The notes: a model not told the origin generated them from the letters alone. DNA of 64,000 nt from Treponema sp. (GCA_024402565.1 JAKSTM010000007.1:1-64000); one strand, 5' to 3'. Positions 1-8,578 are shown, counted from the first letter of the stretch. Translations and numbers: made by a program.

Positions 1-205
1 ATTTAGTTCCACTAGCGAAAGAATGGTGCTGGATAAGAAAAACTGAACCAACTCCAATTTTATATCCCTCAATTTTCATAAAAGGAACTTCAACTTCCAA
101 TAATTGTTATGTTTATAATAATACAGATCATCATCTGCCATATTTTATCAGACTAGTCAGAACCCGGATTGATTAATTCTGAGAAGAACGTCAAAAATTC
201 CGGAT
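1..205. other. Left-edge stretch, no recognisable gene
   Basis: No convincing coding frame is visible on either strand. The leftward gene at 206 stops early, and the bases beyond its stop do not continue the family in another frame that I can recognise. Short leftward frames exist here but are interrupted by stops. The stretch is probably decayed sequence next to the truncated nitroreductase. Confidence 0.4.
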
Positions 206-673
206 TTAATCAACCTGAATGTTCCCTAATGACAAAACTGCAAGAACTTCAAAAGGAGCATTTATTCCCAGAAGCTCTTTTATATATTCCCCGGAATCCT
301 TCCCTTCTGCATTCTGTCGGTTACGAATCTGAATCCAGCAGCTTCCAAGACCGTAATTAACTGCAGCAAGATGAAGGTATGTCATTGCAATGGAACAATC
401 TTCAATCCATACATCAGACTTTTCACTATCTCCGATCACAACAATTGCAGCTCCTGCATCTTTAAGCTTCTGGGAACCACCTGCCTTGGAAACAGAAAGT
501 TTTGTCAAAAGTTCTCTATCTTTTACAACAATATAATCAACAGGCTTTTTATTCCGGCTTGTAGGCGCAAGTTTTGCACAATTTATAGGTTCATTCAAAA
601 TTTCGTCAGACACTTCTTCTTTTAAATAAGTTCTGACTCTGTGTCGTTTTTCTATAAGTGATTTAAATTCCAT
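206..673 (-). CDS. Nitroreductase family protein, C-terminus shortened
   Basis: FMN-dependent nitroreductase fold. These enzymes use NAD(P)H to reduce nitro or quinone compounds. The N-terminal FMN-binding motif (IEKRHRVRTY, about residues 7-16), the central APTSRNKKP segment and the GLGSCWIQ segment are typical. The protein has 155 residues and ends right after the LAVLSLGN strand. Family members normally continue for some 15-25 residues with a Lys/Arg-rich tail that helps bind FMN, so the gene appears truncated at its 3' end. Its neighbours are an IS66 remnant and a deleted reductase, so it sits in a decaying stretch. It may be nonfunctional. Confidence 0.75.
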   Translation of the reverse strand: MEFKSLIEKRHRVRTYLKEEVSDEILNEPINCAKLAPTSRNKKPVDYIVVKDRELLTKLSVSKAGGSQKLKDAGAAIVVIGDSEKSDVWIEDCSIAMTYLHLAAVNYGLGSCWIQIRNRQNAEGKDSGEYIKELLGINAPFEVLAVLSLGNIQVD

Positions 674-709
674 ATCTATATTCTAACAGAGTATTAGTTA
701 AATCAAATT

Positions 710-1087
710 TCATAATTCTATTACCGCCCTTAATATATTTTGCAATTGCATCTTCCCTACTGATGCAGGTACCTCAATTACTTCTGTTCCACGTTTTACG
801 ATTATCTTTTCTGCAGGCTTTTCGTAACAAGGTTCATCATCGATAATCTGAAACTTCTCTATTACAGGTTCTGTTCCAGCTTCTACTTCTACGAAATCCG
901 TAATGTTTACTGCAGGTGGCTTAGGTGGATGCTGTTCCCTAAAGGATGACATTTTTTCTTCCAATGCTTTTGTGATTGTTTCTTTTTTGATGTGATTCAT
1001 TTCGTAAAAAAGATCTATCGGCATATTTGATGCTGCATATCTGTCCAGCCAGACTTCTTTTTTTGCTTTCGTTTCGAATAAATTCAT
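710..1087 (-). CDS. IS66-type accessory protein TnpA-like, orphan
   Basis: Small protein of 125 residues with the layout of the first ORF of IS66 elements. An N-terminal helix-turn-helix-like stretch (WLDRYAASNMPIDLFYEMNH) is followed by a charged linker and a C-terminal strand pattern (EVIEVPASVGKMQLQNILRA) like that of TnpA. The ATG at 1087 is preferred over an upstream one at 1111 because an AGAAGG box lies 9 bases before it. No tnpB or tnpC is present nearby, so this is an orphan remnant of an insertion sequence. The family assignment rests on pattern recognition only. Confidence 0.5.
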   Translation of the reverse strand: MNLFETKAKKEVWLDRYAASNMPIDLFYEMNHIKKETITKALEEKMSSFREQHPPKPPAVNITDFVEVEAGTEPVIEKFQIIDDEPCYEKPAEKIIVKRGTEVIEVPASVGKMQLQNILRAVIEL

Positions 1088-1263
1088 AATAGCCGACCTT
1101 CTGGAGACCATTCTATTATGTAAATTTGATTAATTTTAGGTGGTGATAATTAGACGCTTACCAAACTAAAATTTTGGCGGAATAAGTGTTTTTTTTTCTT
1201 GAAAATTTGTATAAAAAAAAATATAGAAAAAACTGACAGATATAGACTATAAAGAGGTCAAAT

Positions 1264-1625
1264 ATGAATTACAGAGAATTTGGAAAAACCGGAGAGAAAA
1301 TTTCAGCTTTAGGATTCGGGTGTATGCGTCTTCCAGAATGTGAAAAAGTTTGATGATGTGATTATATTATCGATGGCGCTGAAAAATATGGTGTCCCAAT
1401 GGAAAGTATGCTTGTTCAGTACAATCCCCAAGAATTTTCAATATGTTTACATATCATAATGTTTACGATTTGAAAGATCATGCAAAATGGATGTTTAAAG
1501 ACTACGTTGAAAAAGGCGGCAAACTCAGCTCTTCTTGTATGAACTGTGGAATGTGTGAAAGAAAATGTCCTCAGCACCTTCAGGTTCGTGAAGAACTTAA
1601 GAAGGTTGAAGCAATTTTCAAATAA
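1264..1625 (+). pseudogene. Aldo/keto reductase with C-terminal ferredoxin-like domain, internally deleted
   Basis: The start (MNYREFGKTGEKISALGFG) is the canonical N-terminus of a roughly 370-residue aldo/keto reductase. After about 22 residues the frame breaks. A short piece, YIIDGAEKYGVPMESMLVQ, then appears in another frame near 1361-1425, followed by the C-terminal part with an iron-sulfur motif (CMNCGMCERKCP) from about 1443. Most of the barrel is missing, so several internal deletions must have happened. The 3' end and stop are intact and are followed by a terminator. Confidence 0.85.
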
Positions 1626-1680
1626 AAAAACGGGCACAATGAGTTTCTAGGGTTAATAAAAGTCATTGTGCCCTATTTTT
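1623..1680. terminator. Bidirectional rho-independent terminator
   Basis: An 11-bp perfect stem (GGGCACAATGA at 1632-1642 with its complement at 1663-1673) is flanked by an A-run on the left (1623-1630) and a T-rich run on the right. It can therefore end transcripts from both sides: the aldo/keto reductase remnant and the leftward aminotransferase gene. Confidence 0.85.
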
Positions 1681-1702
1681 GCAAAATGTATGTACAAATA
1701 CC

Positions 1703-2866
1703 CTATTTTCGCAGTTTTTCGCGCATATTTGCAAGACGATTTAAAGCTTCATTCAAGGTGTCATTTTTCTTTGCAAAATGCAGGCGAACATAGCGGTTTT
1801 CGGGTTCTTTGAAGAAACTTGAGCCAGGAACAGCCCCAACTCCCACTTTTTCTGCCAGAATTTCCGCGAATTCCAGGTCAGATTCATACCCGAATTCACT
1901 GATATCGATAAGAATGTAATACGCTCCTTCTGGTACAGTGTGTGATATTTTCAAATCATCAAGTCCTTTTAAGAATAAATCACGTTTTTCAGTGTATTTT
2001 TTCTGAAGATCCAGATAATATTCATCGTTGAAATTTAAGCCCACAACGGCTGCTTCCTGTAAAGGTGCGGCAGCTCCAACAGTCAGGAAATCGTGTACTT
2101 TTTTGATTCTTTCGGTAATTTCCGGATTTGCCTGAGTATAACCTAAGCGCCAACCTGTAATTGAGTATGTTTTTGAAAGAGAATTACATACAATTGTGCG
2201 GTCTTTCATTCCAGGAAGTGTTGCCATATAGGTATGAACGTTTGGAGCGTAAAGAATATGCTCGTAAACCTCATCTGTGATGACAAAAGTGTCATATTTT
2301 TTAGACAAGTTAGCAATAATTGTAAGTTCTTCTTTTGTAAAAACCTTTCCACATGGGTTTGACGGGTTACATACTACAATTGCTTTTGGTTTCTGGCGGA
2401 ATGCGTCTTCCAGTACTTCCGGGTCAAAATTGAATTTAGGAGGAATAAGTGGGACATAAATTGGTTCAGCACCGCTTAAAATGGTATCTGCCCCATAATT
2501 TTCATAAAAAGGAGAAAAAACGATTACTTTGTCGCCAGGATTTGTAACACTCATCATAGCGGCCATCATGGCTTCTGTACTTCCACAGGTAACTACCAGT
2601 TCCCCATTAGGATCAACTGATTGACCTGAAAAATGCTGGATTTTCTTTGCCAGTGCTTCGCGGAAATTTTGAGAACCCCAGGTAATGGCATACTGATGGA
2701 AATCTTCTTTTGTTACTTCTGCAAGTCTGTTAAGAATTTCGCGAGGTGGTTCAAAGTCAGGGAATCCTTGCGAAAGATTTACCGCTCCATATTGGTTTGA
2801 AATTCGAGTCATTCGGCGGATTACCGAATCTGTAAAATTAGCAGTTCTATTTGAAAGTTCAGGCAT
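1703..2866 (-). CDS. PLP-dependent aminotransferase, class I/II (methionine aminotransferase-like)
   Basis: Fold-type I aminotransferase of 387 residues. Visible motifs are SQGFPDF (32-38), NPSNPCG (167-173), the PLP-phenol pair D198 and Y201 (ITDEVYEH), the Schiff-base lysine K232 (NSLSKTYSITGWR) and the substrate-carboxylate arginine in RYVRLHF near the C-terminus. The overall pattern is that of the YbdL/KAT branch, whose E. coli member works best with methionine and aromatic amino acids. It is the last gene after a hydroxyacid dehydrogenase, metNIQ and an FAD-linked hydroxyacid oxidase. I infer that it transaminates 2-keto-4-methylthiobutyrate to methionine. A TAGGAG ribosome site precedes the ATG. 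Substrate is unproven; aspartate or kynurenine activity is possible. Confidence 0.9.
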   Translation of the reverse strand: MPELSNRTANFTDSVIRRMTRISNQYGAVNLSQGFPDFEPPREILNRLAEVTKEDFHQYAITWGSQNFREALAKKIQHFSGQSVDPNGELVVTCGSTEAMMAAMMSVTNPGDKVIVFSPFYENYGADTILSGAEPIYVPLIPPKFNFDPEVLEDAFRQKPKAIVVCNPSNPCGKVFTKEELTIIANLSKKYDTFVITDEVYEHILYAPNVHTYMATLPGMKDRTIVCNSLSKTYSITGWRLGYTQANPEITERIKKVHDFLTVGAAAPLQEAAVVGLNFNDEYYLDLQKKYTEKRDLFLKGLDDLKISHTVPEGAYYILIDISEFGYESDLEFAEILAEKVGVGAVPGSSFFKEPENRYVRLHFAKKNDTLNEALNRLANMREKLRK

Positions 2867-2909
2867 TTTTGTCTCCTATTGTTTTAATATTATAGCTAAA
2901 AAGAATAAT

Positions 2910-4286
2910 TCAATCACAGTATGAAATATGTGGATTTAATATTCTGTTACCATCAAATGCGGTTTTAATCTGGTTCATTAAGGCTGTATTTTTCTTCTCG
3001 GTAAGATTGAAGAAAAACTCTCTCTTACTTAAGCCCAGTCCATGTTCTCCCGAAATCAATCCTCCTAATTCATTTGCTTTTGAATATAATTTGGAAAGAT
3101 TTTGTTCCAGTTCCCTTTCCCAGGTTTCCTGGTCTCTGTTTCCCCGGACTACGCAAAGATGTACGTTTCCATCTCCTGCGTGACCAAATGAAATCATTCT
3201 CATTCCAGTTTCTTTTTCCAATTGGTTTACATATTCCACGAAGGTGTCAATTTTTGAAATCGGTACAACAATGTCTAAAGGTTCCTGTTCACTTACTTCT
3301 TCTACCGCTTTAACTAGGCAGCCTCTTATTTTCCAGACATTAGAACTTAATTCGGAATCTTCCAGGATTAAAAGATTTTTTGCCTTCCCTTTTATGGTTT
3401 CTTCAAGTTTTTTGATGTTCGAATTTATTTCATCTTTATTTCCATCAAAAGTCAGTAAAAGATATGCTTCTGCATTTTTATCAGGAAAATCCAGCTTCAA
3501 AAAGTCTTCACCCAGTTGCACTACTTTTCTTTCAATAAATTCTAAAGCTGTTGGATTTAATGATGCCTTTAAGATTACGGGAACTGTTTCAATTCCATTC
3601 TTTAAGGAGTCAAAACTTATAAGAACGCTTCGTGAGCATTCTGGTTTTGCGATAAGTTTTAAAAGGCATTTTGTTATTACAGCAAGTGTTCCTTCTGAAC
3701 CGACAATGATATTTTTTATATCAAGTCCTGTTGTATCTTTCCGGTTTTTGTTTCCTGTTGTTATTACAGATCCGTCTGCCAGAACTAGTTCTAATCCCAT
3801 TACGTAATTACGGGTAACACCGTATTTAACGGCTCGCATACCGCCCGCATTAGTTGCGATATTTCCACCAATTGTGGCTGTTTTTTCTCCAGGATCAGGT
3901 GGATAAAAAAGATTCTGAGACTCTACATATTTTTGGAAATCTTGAAGAACAACGCCAGGTTCTACAAGTGCTGTTAAATTTTCATAATCGATTTCCAGAA
4001 TGTGATTCATTCGGCTTAAATCCAGAATGATTCCTCCATTGTCAGGAACGGTAGATCCAACGAGATTTGTTCCGGCGCCTCTTGGAGTTACACTGATTTT
4101 TTTTGCATTTGCATATTTTAGTACAGAACTTACATCATCTGTTGATTCTGCAAAAACTAATGCACTTGCATTTCCTTTTTTTCTTCCTAAAACATCGGAA
4201 AGGAGTTCTGGTGGAATTTCTTCAGATGAAAGAATATTTGAAGGATTTTTAAGTATTTGTTTTAAATCTTCTGCTGCAGTTGTCAT
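2910..4286 (-). CDS. FAD-linked 2-hydroxyacid dehydrogenase, GlcD/D-lactate dehydrogenase family
   Basis: Flavoprotein of 458 residues in the VAO/PCMH family, which oxidises D-2-hydroxyacids to 2-ketoacids. The FAD pyrophosphate-binding segment (PRGAGTNLVGSTVP) is at about residues 68-81, with GGNIATNAGG and GSEGTLAV further on. The C-terminal FAD-oxidase cap carries GHAGDGNVH and SGEHGLG. There are no Fe-S cysteine clusters, so this is the single-domain GlcD form. It lies 71 bases after metQ, behind a strong terminator, and 43 bases before the aminotransferase. It may handle the D-isomer of the substrate whose L-isomer is oxidised by the dehydrogenase at 6986-7948; that pairing is inference. 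Confidence 0.9.
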   Translation of the reverse strand: MTTAAEDLKQILKNPSNILSSEEIPPELLSDVLGRKKGNASALVFAESTDDVSSVLKYANAKKISVTPRGAGTNLVGSTVPDNGGIILDLSRMNHILEIDYENLTALVEPGVVLQDFQKYVESQNLFYPPDPGEKTATIGGNIATNAGGMRAVKYGVTRNYVMGLELVLADGSVITTGNKNRKDTTGLDIKNIIVGSEGTLAVITKCLLKLIAKPECSRSVLISFDSLKNGIETVPVILKASLNPTALEFIERKVVQLGEDFLKLDFPDKNAEAYLLLTFDGNKDEINSNIKKLEETIKGKAKNLLILEDSELSSNVWKIRGCLVKAVEEVSEQEPLDIVVPISKIDTFVEYVNQLEKETGMRMISFGHAGDGNVHLCVVRGNRDQETWERELEQNLSKLYSKANELGGLISGEHGLGLSKREFFFNLTEKKNTALMNQIKTAFDGNRILNPHISYCD

Positions 4287-4312
4287 GTATTACTCTCTGA
4301 TTAGATTTAATT

Positions 4313-4340
4313 AAAAAAAGCGGAACCTTTTCAGTTCCGC
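4313..4340 (-). terminator. Rho-independent terminator between metQ and the FAD dehydrogenase
   Basis: Read leftward, a perfect 7-bp stem GCGGAAC/GTTCCGC encloses a 7-base loop and is followed by seven T. It lies between the stop of metQ (4358) and the start at 4286, and I see no clear promoter in the roughly 30 bases that remain. The downstream enzymes are thus expressed by read-through or by a promoter I cannot identify. Confidence 0.85.
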
Positions 4341-4357
4341 CCTCTTCATTTTTTTAT

Positions 4358-5203
4358 TTATTTGTATTGTGCCAGTTCGTCGATATCCCAACCATAGGCG
4401 CGATAATATCCGTTGTAATCTTCATTGTAGATTTTCAGTGTGGCTTCTGTCTGGTAAGCTTTTACGATTTTGTCGAAGATTGCAACTTTTTCTTTATCTT
4501 TAAGATCTGATGTGCGGGCAGCAATCAGGTTCCAGTATTCTTTGTCTGCCAGGTCATCTTTGAAAATTGCTGTTTTAGGGTCAATCTTAAAGTCAATTGC
4601 GTAGTTACCGTTGATTGCAGCTGCATCAACATCGTTCAATGCTGAAGGAATTGTGTTTGCTGCAAGTAACTTTAATTCAATTCCTTTTGGGTTTGCGATA
4701 ATGTCTTCTACGCTTGGATTGAAGCCTGCATTTGGATCCAGTTTAATTAATCCAGAAGCTTCCAGAACCTTAAGAGCGCGACCGCCGTTTGTTACATCGT
4801 TTGGAATTGCAACAACACTTCCTTTCTTAAGTTCGTCAATAGATTTGATTTTATTTGAATAAACATTCAATGGAGTTACAAATGTATTTCCGATAATTTT
4901 AATGTCATATCCATGTGATTTTGTATCGCTTTCAAAGTAGATTCGGTGCTGGAATCCGTTCAGATCGATTTCACCGTTTGCCAGTGCATTGTTTGGAGTT
5001 ACATAATCAGCGAACTGAACAAGCTTAAGTTCAATGCCTTCTGCTTTAAGTGCTTTTTTTGCAGGTGCCCAAAGTTCGTCATATACTGATCCTGTTACAC
5101 CGATTTTAATTACTTGTATTTTTGCTTTTGCTTTTTTTGGTGCTCCAAAAACTGAACTTACTGCCAATACTGCTGCTACTACTGCTATAACTGTTTTTTT
5201 CAT
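4358..5203 (-). CDS. metQ: Periplasmic methionine-type substrate-binding protein (MetQ/NlpA family)
   Basis: NlpA-family binding protein of 281 residues that delivers methionine or a related compound to MetNI. The N-terminus is a signal peptide ending in VFGAPKK. Unlike most MetQ proteins it has no lipobox cysteine, so it is probably soluble in the periplasm rather than lipid-anchored. Motifs include IKIGVTG at the mature start and AIPNDVTNGGRALKVLE in the middle, characteristic of the family. It is the last gene of dehydrogenase-metN-metI-metQ and is followed by a strong terminator. The window's other copy (8596-9447) is a lipoprotein. Confidence 0.92.
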   Translation of the reverse strand: MKKTVIAVVAAVLAVSSVFGAPKKAKAKIQVIKIGVTGSVYDELWAPAKKALKAEGIELKLVQFADYVTPNNALANGEIDLNGFQHRIYFESDTKSHGYDIKIIGNTFVTPLNVYSNKIKSIDELKKGSVVAIPNDVTNGGRALKVLEASGLIKLDPNAGFNPSVEDIIANPKGIELKLLAANTIPSALNDVDAAAINGNYAIDFKIDPKTAIFKDDLADKEYWNLIAARTSDLKDKEKVAIFDKIVKAYQTEATLKIYNEDYNGYYRAYGWDIDELAQYK

Positions 5204-5236
5204 AATTTTATACCCCTTATTATTTTTTTGTTTTTT

Positions 5237-5917
5237 TTAGTGTTTATTTTTTTTGATGATTTTGTTTCCGCCTGACTGAATAGCTGTTACTGCAATTACC
5301 AGAACAATTATTGTAAGCCAGGTTACATCAAGCTGATTTCTGTCATGGCCATACATGATTGCATAGTTTCCAAGACCTCCAGCTCCAACTGCTCCTGCCA
5401 TTGCTGTCAGTCCAATCAGACTTACAAGTGTGATTGTTGTACCCCTTACGATTGGTGCAACGCTTTCACGCAGGTACACACGGAAGATTATGTCTAAAGG
5501 ACTAAGTCCCATACTTAAGGCTGCTTCCACAAGTCCTCCATCTACTTCCGCAAGTGCTGTTTCAACTTGTCGTGTAAAGAAAGGAACACATCCAAAAATC
5601 AATGGAACGATTGCGCCTTTCACTCCGATTGCTGTTCCCATTATCAGGCGACTCAAAGGCATAACACCTGTAAGCAGGATGATGAACGGAATGGATCTGA
5701 ACAGGTTTATGATTTTATCCAAAACTTGCCAGATAATTTTGTTCTCCAGGATTCCACCCTTTTTTGTTACTGTAAGTACGATTCCGAAAAAGAGTCCTAA
5801 GATGAAACTGATGGCGCCGGACCAGGCTGTCATAATCAAAGTTTCAAGAAGTGCTGTTCCAAAATATTCCGGATGCTTTGCCACATTTGGTAAAATCTTT
5901 TTAATTATTTCCAGCAT
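5237..5917 (-). CDS. metI: Methionine-type ABC transporter permease
   Basis: Integral membrane permease of 226 residues with about five hydrophobic segments and the binding-protein-dependent transport signature (EAALSMGLSPLDIIFRVYL, the EAA loop that contacts MetN). MetI normally has 215-230 residues. It sits 33 bases upstream of metQ and 10 bases after metN, so the three form one transcription unit. The last residues are Lys-rich (KIIKKNKH) and cytoplasmic. Confidence 0.95.
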   Translation of the reverse strand: MLEIIKKILPNVAKHPEYFGTALLETLIMTAWSGAISFILGLFFGIVLTVTKKGGILENKIIWQVLDKIINLFRSIPFIILLTGVMPLSRLIMGTAIGVKGAIVPLIFGCVPFFTRQVETALAEVDGGLVEAALSMGLSPLDIIFRVYLRESVAPIVRGTTITLVSLIGLTAMAGAVGAGGLGNYAIMYGHDRNQLDVTWLTIIVLVIAVTAIQSGGNKIIKKNKH

Positions 5918-5927
5918 TCTGTACCTC

Positions 5928-6965
5928 CTATGCCCTTGCCAGTTCTTCTACGCCAACATTTTTATCTTTCAGCCATTGAAGAGAAGCATCTATGGCTTCT
6001 TCTTTTCCGCTGAAGATAATTACAGTTCCACCTATTGGTGCATCCTGTACAATTTCAATGTCTGCAAAAATGATATTCGGAATTACTGCAAACTCTGCTG
6101 TAAGGCTTGCAATAAGTGGTTCTGAAATATTTTTCTGCAGGTAAGAAAGTCTTACGATTCTTTCTCCCGGATTCAGTTTTGTAACCAGAGACTGCTCATT
6201 TATTAATTCTTCAACCTTTGCCAGATTTGAAGTGGATTTAATAAAATTCTTTGTCACCTGGTTTTGTGGATTTGCAAAGATTGAATAAACTTCGCCCTGT
6301 TCAACCACAACACCCTTTTCCATTACTGCAACATGGTCACAAATCTCTTTGATTACGTTCATCTGGTGTGTAATCATTACGATTGTAAGTCTCAGTTCAC
6401 GGTTCAGTTTTTTAAGCAGTGCCAGGATTGCCTTTGTTGTTGTAGGATCCAATGCACTTGTAGCTTCATCACAAAGCAGGATTTTTGGATCATTTGCAAG
6501 AGCACGTGCAATTGCTACACGCTGCTGCTGTCCGCCGCTTAACTGACTTGGAAAGGCTGTTTCCTTATCACCGATTTCTACCAGGTCCAGAAGTTTTCTA
6601 ACCTTTTCTGAAATCTGTGCCTTTGTAAGACCGCTGCGTTTTAACGGAAATGCAACGTTCTCAAAAACTGTTCTTGTTTTTAGAAGGTTGAAATGCTGGA
6701 AAATCATTCCGATCTTTTTGCGTTCTTCTCGAAGTTCCTTTTCAGACAATGCAATCAAATCTTTTCCGTCTACAATTACATTTCCTGAAGTAGGACGACC
6801 CAGAAGGTTTATACATCGAACCAGAGTTGATTTACCTGCTCCCGAAAAACCAATGATTCCGTAGATTTCCCCTTTTTTAATATGGATGTTTACATCATTA
6901 CAGGCTTTAAACTCTTCGCCGTTGTCTGCCGCAAAAGTTTTGTAAATATGCTCAAGTTTAATCAT
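5928..6965 (-). CDS. metN: Methionine-type ABC transporter ATPase with NIL domain
   Basis: ABC ATPase of 345 residues. The Walker A motif GFSGAGKST is at 39-47, the signature LSGGQQQR near residue 143 and the Walker B CDEATSALD near 165. After the nucleotide-binding domain comes an ACT-like NIL domain (about 260-345). In E. coli MetN this domain binds methionine and shuts transport off when internal methionine is high. The presence of NIL argues for a methionine-like transported or derived product. It starts 20 bases after the upstream hydroxyacid dehydrogenase gene. Confidence 0.95.
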   Translation of the reverse strand: MIKLEHIYKTFAADNGEEFKACNDVNIHIKKGEIYGIIGFSGAGKSTLVRCINLLGRPTSGNVIVDGKDLIALSEKELREERKKIGMIFQHFNLLKTRTVFENVAFPLKRSGLTKAQISEKVRKLLDLVEIGDKETAFPSQLSGGQQQRVAIARALANDPKILLCDEATSALDPTTTKAILALLKKLNRELRLTIVMITHQMNVIKEICDHVAVMEKGVVVEQGEVYSIFANPQNQVTKNFIKSTSNLAKVEELINEQSLVTKLNPGERIVRLSYLQKNISEPLIASLTAEFAVIPNIIFADIEIVQDAPIGGTVIIFSGKEEAIDASLQWLKDKNVGVEELARA

Positions 6966-6985
6966 GTTTCATATCCTCCTGAAAA

Positions 6986-7948
6986 TTACAGCTTCAATGC
7001 CTTCTCATAATTTTCAGTCATTGTGCGGCAGGAATTATTAAGTTTTTCCTGCTCTTCACCTCTCAATTTCAGTTCAATTACTTCGGCAACTCCTTCAAGA
7101 TTCAGACGGCATGGAACTGATGCAAAAACATTTTTCTGTCCGTACTGGCCGTTCAAAAGTGTTGAAACAGGTAAGATTCTGTTTTCATCACCAAGAATTG
7201 CGCGACACACTTCCGCAATGGAAGCGCCTATACCAAATTCTGTGGAACCTTTTCCCCACAGAATTGTCCATCCTGCCTGTTTACCGCGTGCAGCGATTTT
7301 TTCTAAATCCACATTTGCAAAGCGTTCAGGTTGTTCTTTTATTAATTCCAGGAATGGTTTTCCTGCAATTGTTACTGTTGACCATGGAACGAACTGGCTT
7401 TCTCCGTGTTCGCCAAGGGCGTATGCATAAATTGACTTTTGGTCATAACCTGTGGCTTCACTGATTGCTCTTCTTAAGCGTGAAGAATCAAGTGTTGTAC
7501 TTGTTGAAAGAATGCGTTTAGGATTCCAGTTCAATTTTTCCTGAAGGTAATGTGCTACTACATCTGCAGGATTTGAAATATTCACGATGATTCCGTTGAA
7601 GCCGGAAGTTTTAATCTGTGGGATAATGTCCTTAAGAATTGCTATAGTTGCAGGCAGAGTCTGCTGTCTGTCATTCTGTCCGGCCTGCATGTCAGGGAGA
7701 GGTCCTGCTGCAATAATAAGAATGTCAGCATCTTTGATATCGCTGTATGTTCCTGCGTATACATAGGCATGTTTCTGAAGATATGTAGTAGAATCAAAAA
7801 GATCCAGAGCCTGTGCTTCAGCCTTTTCTTTATTCACATCGATGTAAACCAGTTCTTCGCAGATTCCCTGAGAAAGAAGTGCGTATCCGCCGTGTGAACC
7901 TACATGTCCTGCTCCGATAATTGCGATTCTTCTTCTGCTTAAACTCAT
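6986..7948 (-). CDS. L-2-hydroxyacid dehydrogenase (lactate/2-hydroxyisocaproate type)
   Basis: NAD-dependent dehydrogenase of 320 residues in the LDH/MDH superfamily. Visible are the Rossmann motif GAGHVG (12-17), D37 typical of NAD use, the loop arginine R94, NPAD (126-129), D154 and R157, and the catalytic H181 in GEHGES. The substrate loop is longer and unlike the QKPGETR loop of lactate dehydrogenases. Together with SQFVPWSTV (184-192) it recalls L-2-hydroxyisocaproate dehydrogenase, which takes longer side chains. It is first in the operon, 20 bases ahead of metN, so its substrate is likely what MetNIQ imports. A methionine hydroxy analogue is the obvious candidate. Plain lactate dehydrogenase cannot be excluded. 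Confidence 0.85.
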   Translation of the reverse strand: MSLSRRRIAIIGAGHVGSHGGYALLSQGICEELVYIDVNKEKAEAQALDLFDSTTYLQKHAYVYAGTYSDIKDADILIIAAGPLPDMQAGQNDRQQTLPATIAILKDIIPQIKTSGFNGIIVNISNPADVVAHYLQEKLNWNPKRILSTSTTLDSSRLRRAISEATGYDQKSIYAYALGEHGESQFVPWSTVTIAGKPFLELIKEQPERFANVDLEKIAARGKQAGWTILWGKGSTEFGIGASIAEVCRAILGDENRILPVSTLLNGQYGQKNVFASVPCRLNLEGVAEVIELKLRGEEQEKLNNSCRTMTENYEKALKL

Positions 7949-7974
7949 TGTAGTACCTCTCTTTTGTGTTATTT

Positions 7975-7991
7975 CCTAGTTGTTAAGTAGG
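7975..7991. promoter_or_regulatory. Operator CCTA-N9-TAGG in front of the dehydrogenase-metNIQ operon
   Basis: A 17-bp palindromic site (CCTAGTTGTTAAGTAGG), 27 bases upstream of the start codon. On the leftward strand a likely -10 box (TATAAC, complement of 7991-7996) touches its upstream edge, so a bound protein would block transcription start. The same CCTA-N9-TAGG pattern occurs twice in front of the second MetNIQ operon (12646 and 12688). The regulator is unknown. Confidence 0.65.
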
Positions 7992-8073
7992 TTATACAAT
8001 AAATTAAAAATCTTGAATAATACTAGTTTTTTATTTTGAGTTATAGTTTTTATCTATTACAAAGGGTTTGGTT

Positions 8074-8578
8074 CTAAATTTTTTCTTCAATCCATTTTCC
8101 AAGGATTTCGGCCAGCTCTACTCTTTGACCGCCGAAACAATGATTGGAATTAAGTGAATATTTTTGGACTGGTGAATTATATGAAAGAAGAGATTTGTAA
8201 AGTGGTTCTATCATTAATTCCGTATTTTTCAGAAACTACAGGATTATGAGCCCACTTTGCAACAGCTGAAGCATCTTCTGTTAGATTTGAAAAAAGATAA
8301 TTTCCCCCGCTGCCCCAGGCACCGCGATGGTTCACATGAATCACTACGGCACCCATTCTCATAAGGGCATATTCAAGGTCATTGTTTGTGGTGTATCCTG
8401 GAAAACCATGAAACATGATTACTGCAGGTGACGGCTTTTCATAGCGCGAATCTGGCTTCAAAAGATATCCGAAAAGATGACTTCCGCCGCTGATTATATT
8501 CAACGGGAATGAATCAGCCATCTGTTCATTTTCGTCGTATGGTAAATCTTTGAATGCGTTTCCTGCAGTAAATCTCAT
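8074..8578 (-). pseudogene. Alpha/beta hydrolase, internally deleted
   Basis: The N-terminal 130 residues match a dipeptidyl-peptidase-like alpha/beta hydrolase: a beta strand plus oxyanion motif VIMFHGFPGYTTNND, then HVNHRGAWGSGG. The frame then runs into ISSFI and stops at 8177. The true C-terminus (NSNHCFGGQRVELAEILGKW) is still readable in another frame down to the stop at 8074-8076. The middle part, with the nucleophile serine and aspartate, is gone. The start at 8578 is chosen because an AAAAGGGG box precedes it. It directly follows metQ of the second operon, so it was probably the last gene of that unit. Confidence 0.85.

Noticed and set aside
3244-3807. 187-codon rightward open frame opposite the FAD dehydrogenase gene
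   Set aside because: It is the antisense shadow of a well-supported gene: Ser/Phe-rich composition, no ribosome site and no recognisable domain.
5430-6125. 231-codon rightward open frame across metI and metN
   Set aside because: Antisense to two clearly real genes, spanning their junction; its composition reflects the reverse complement of hydrophobic helices.
7949-8073. S-box or other methionine riboswitch before the dehydrogenase-metNIQ operon
   Set aside because: The leader from the probable start point is under 50 bases and has no SAM-riboswitch motif; only the palindromic operator is present.
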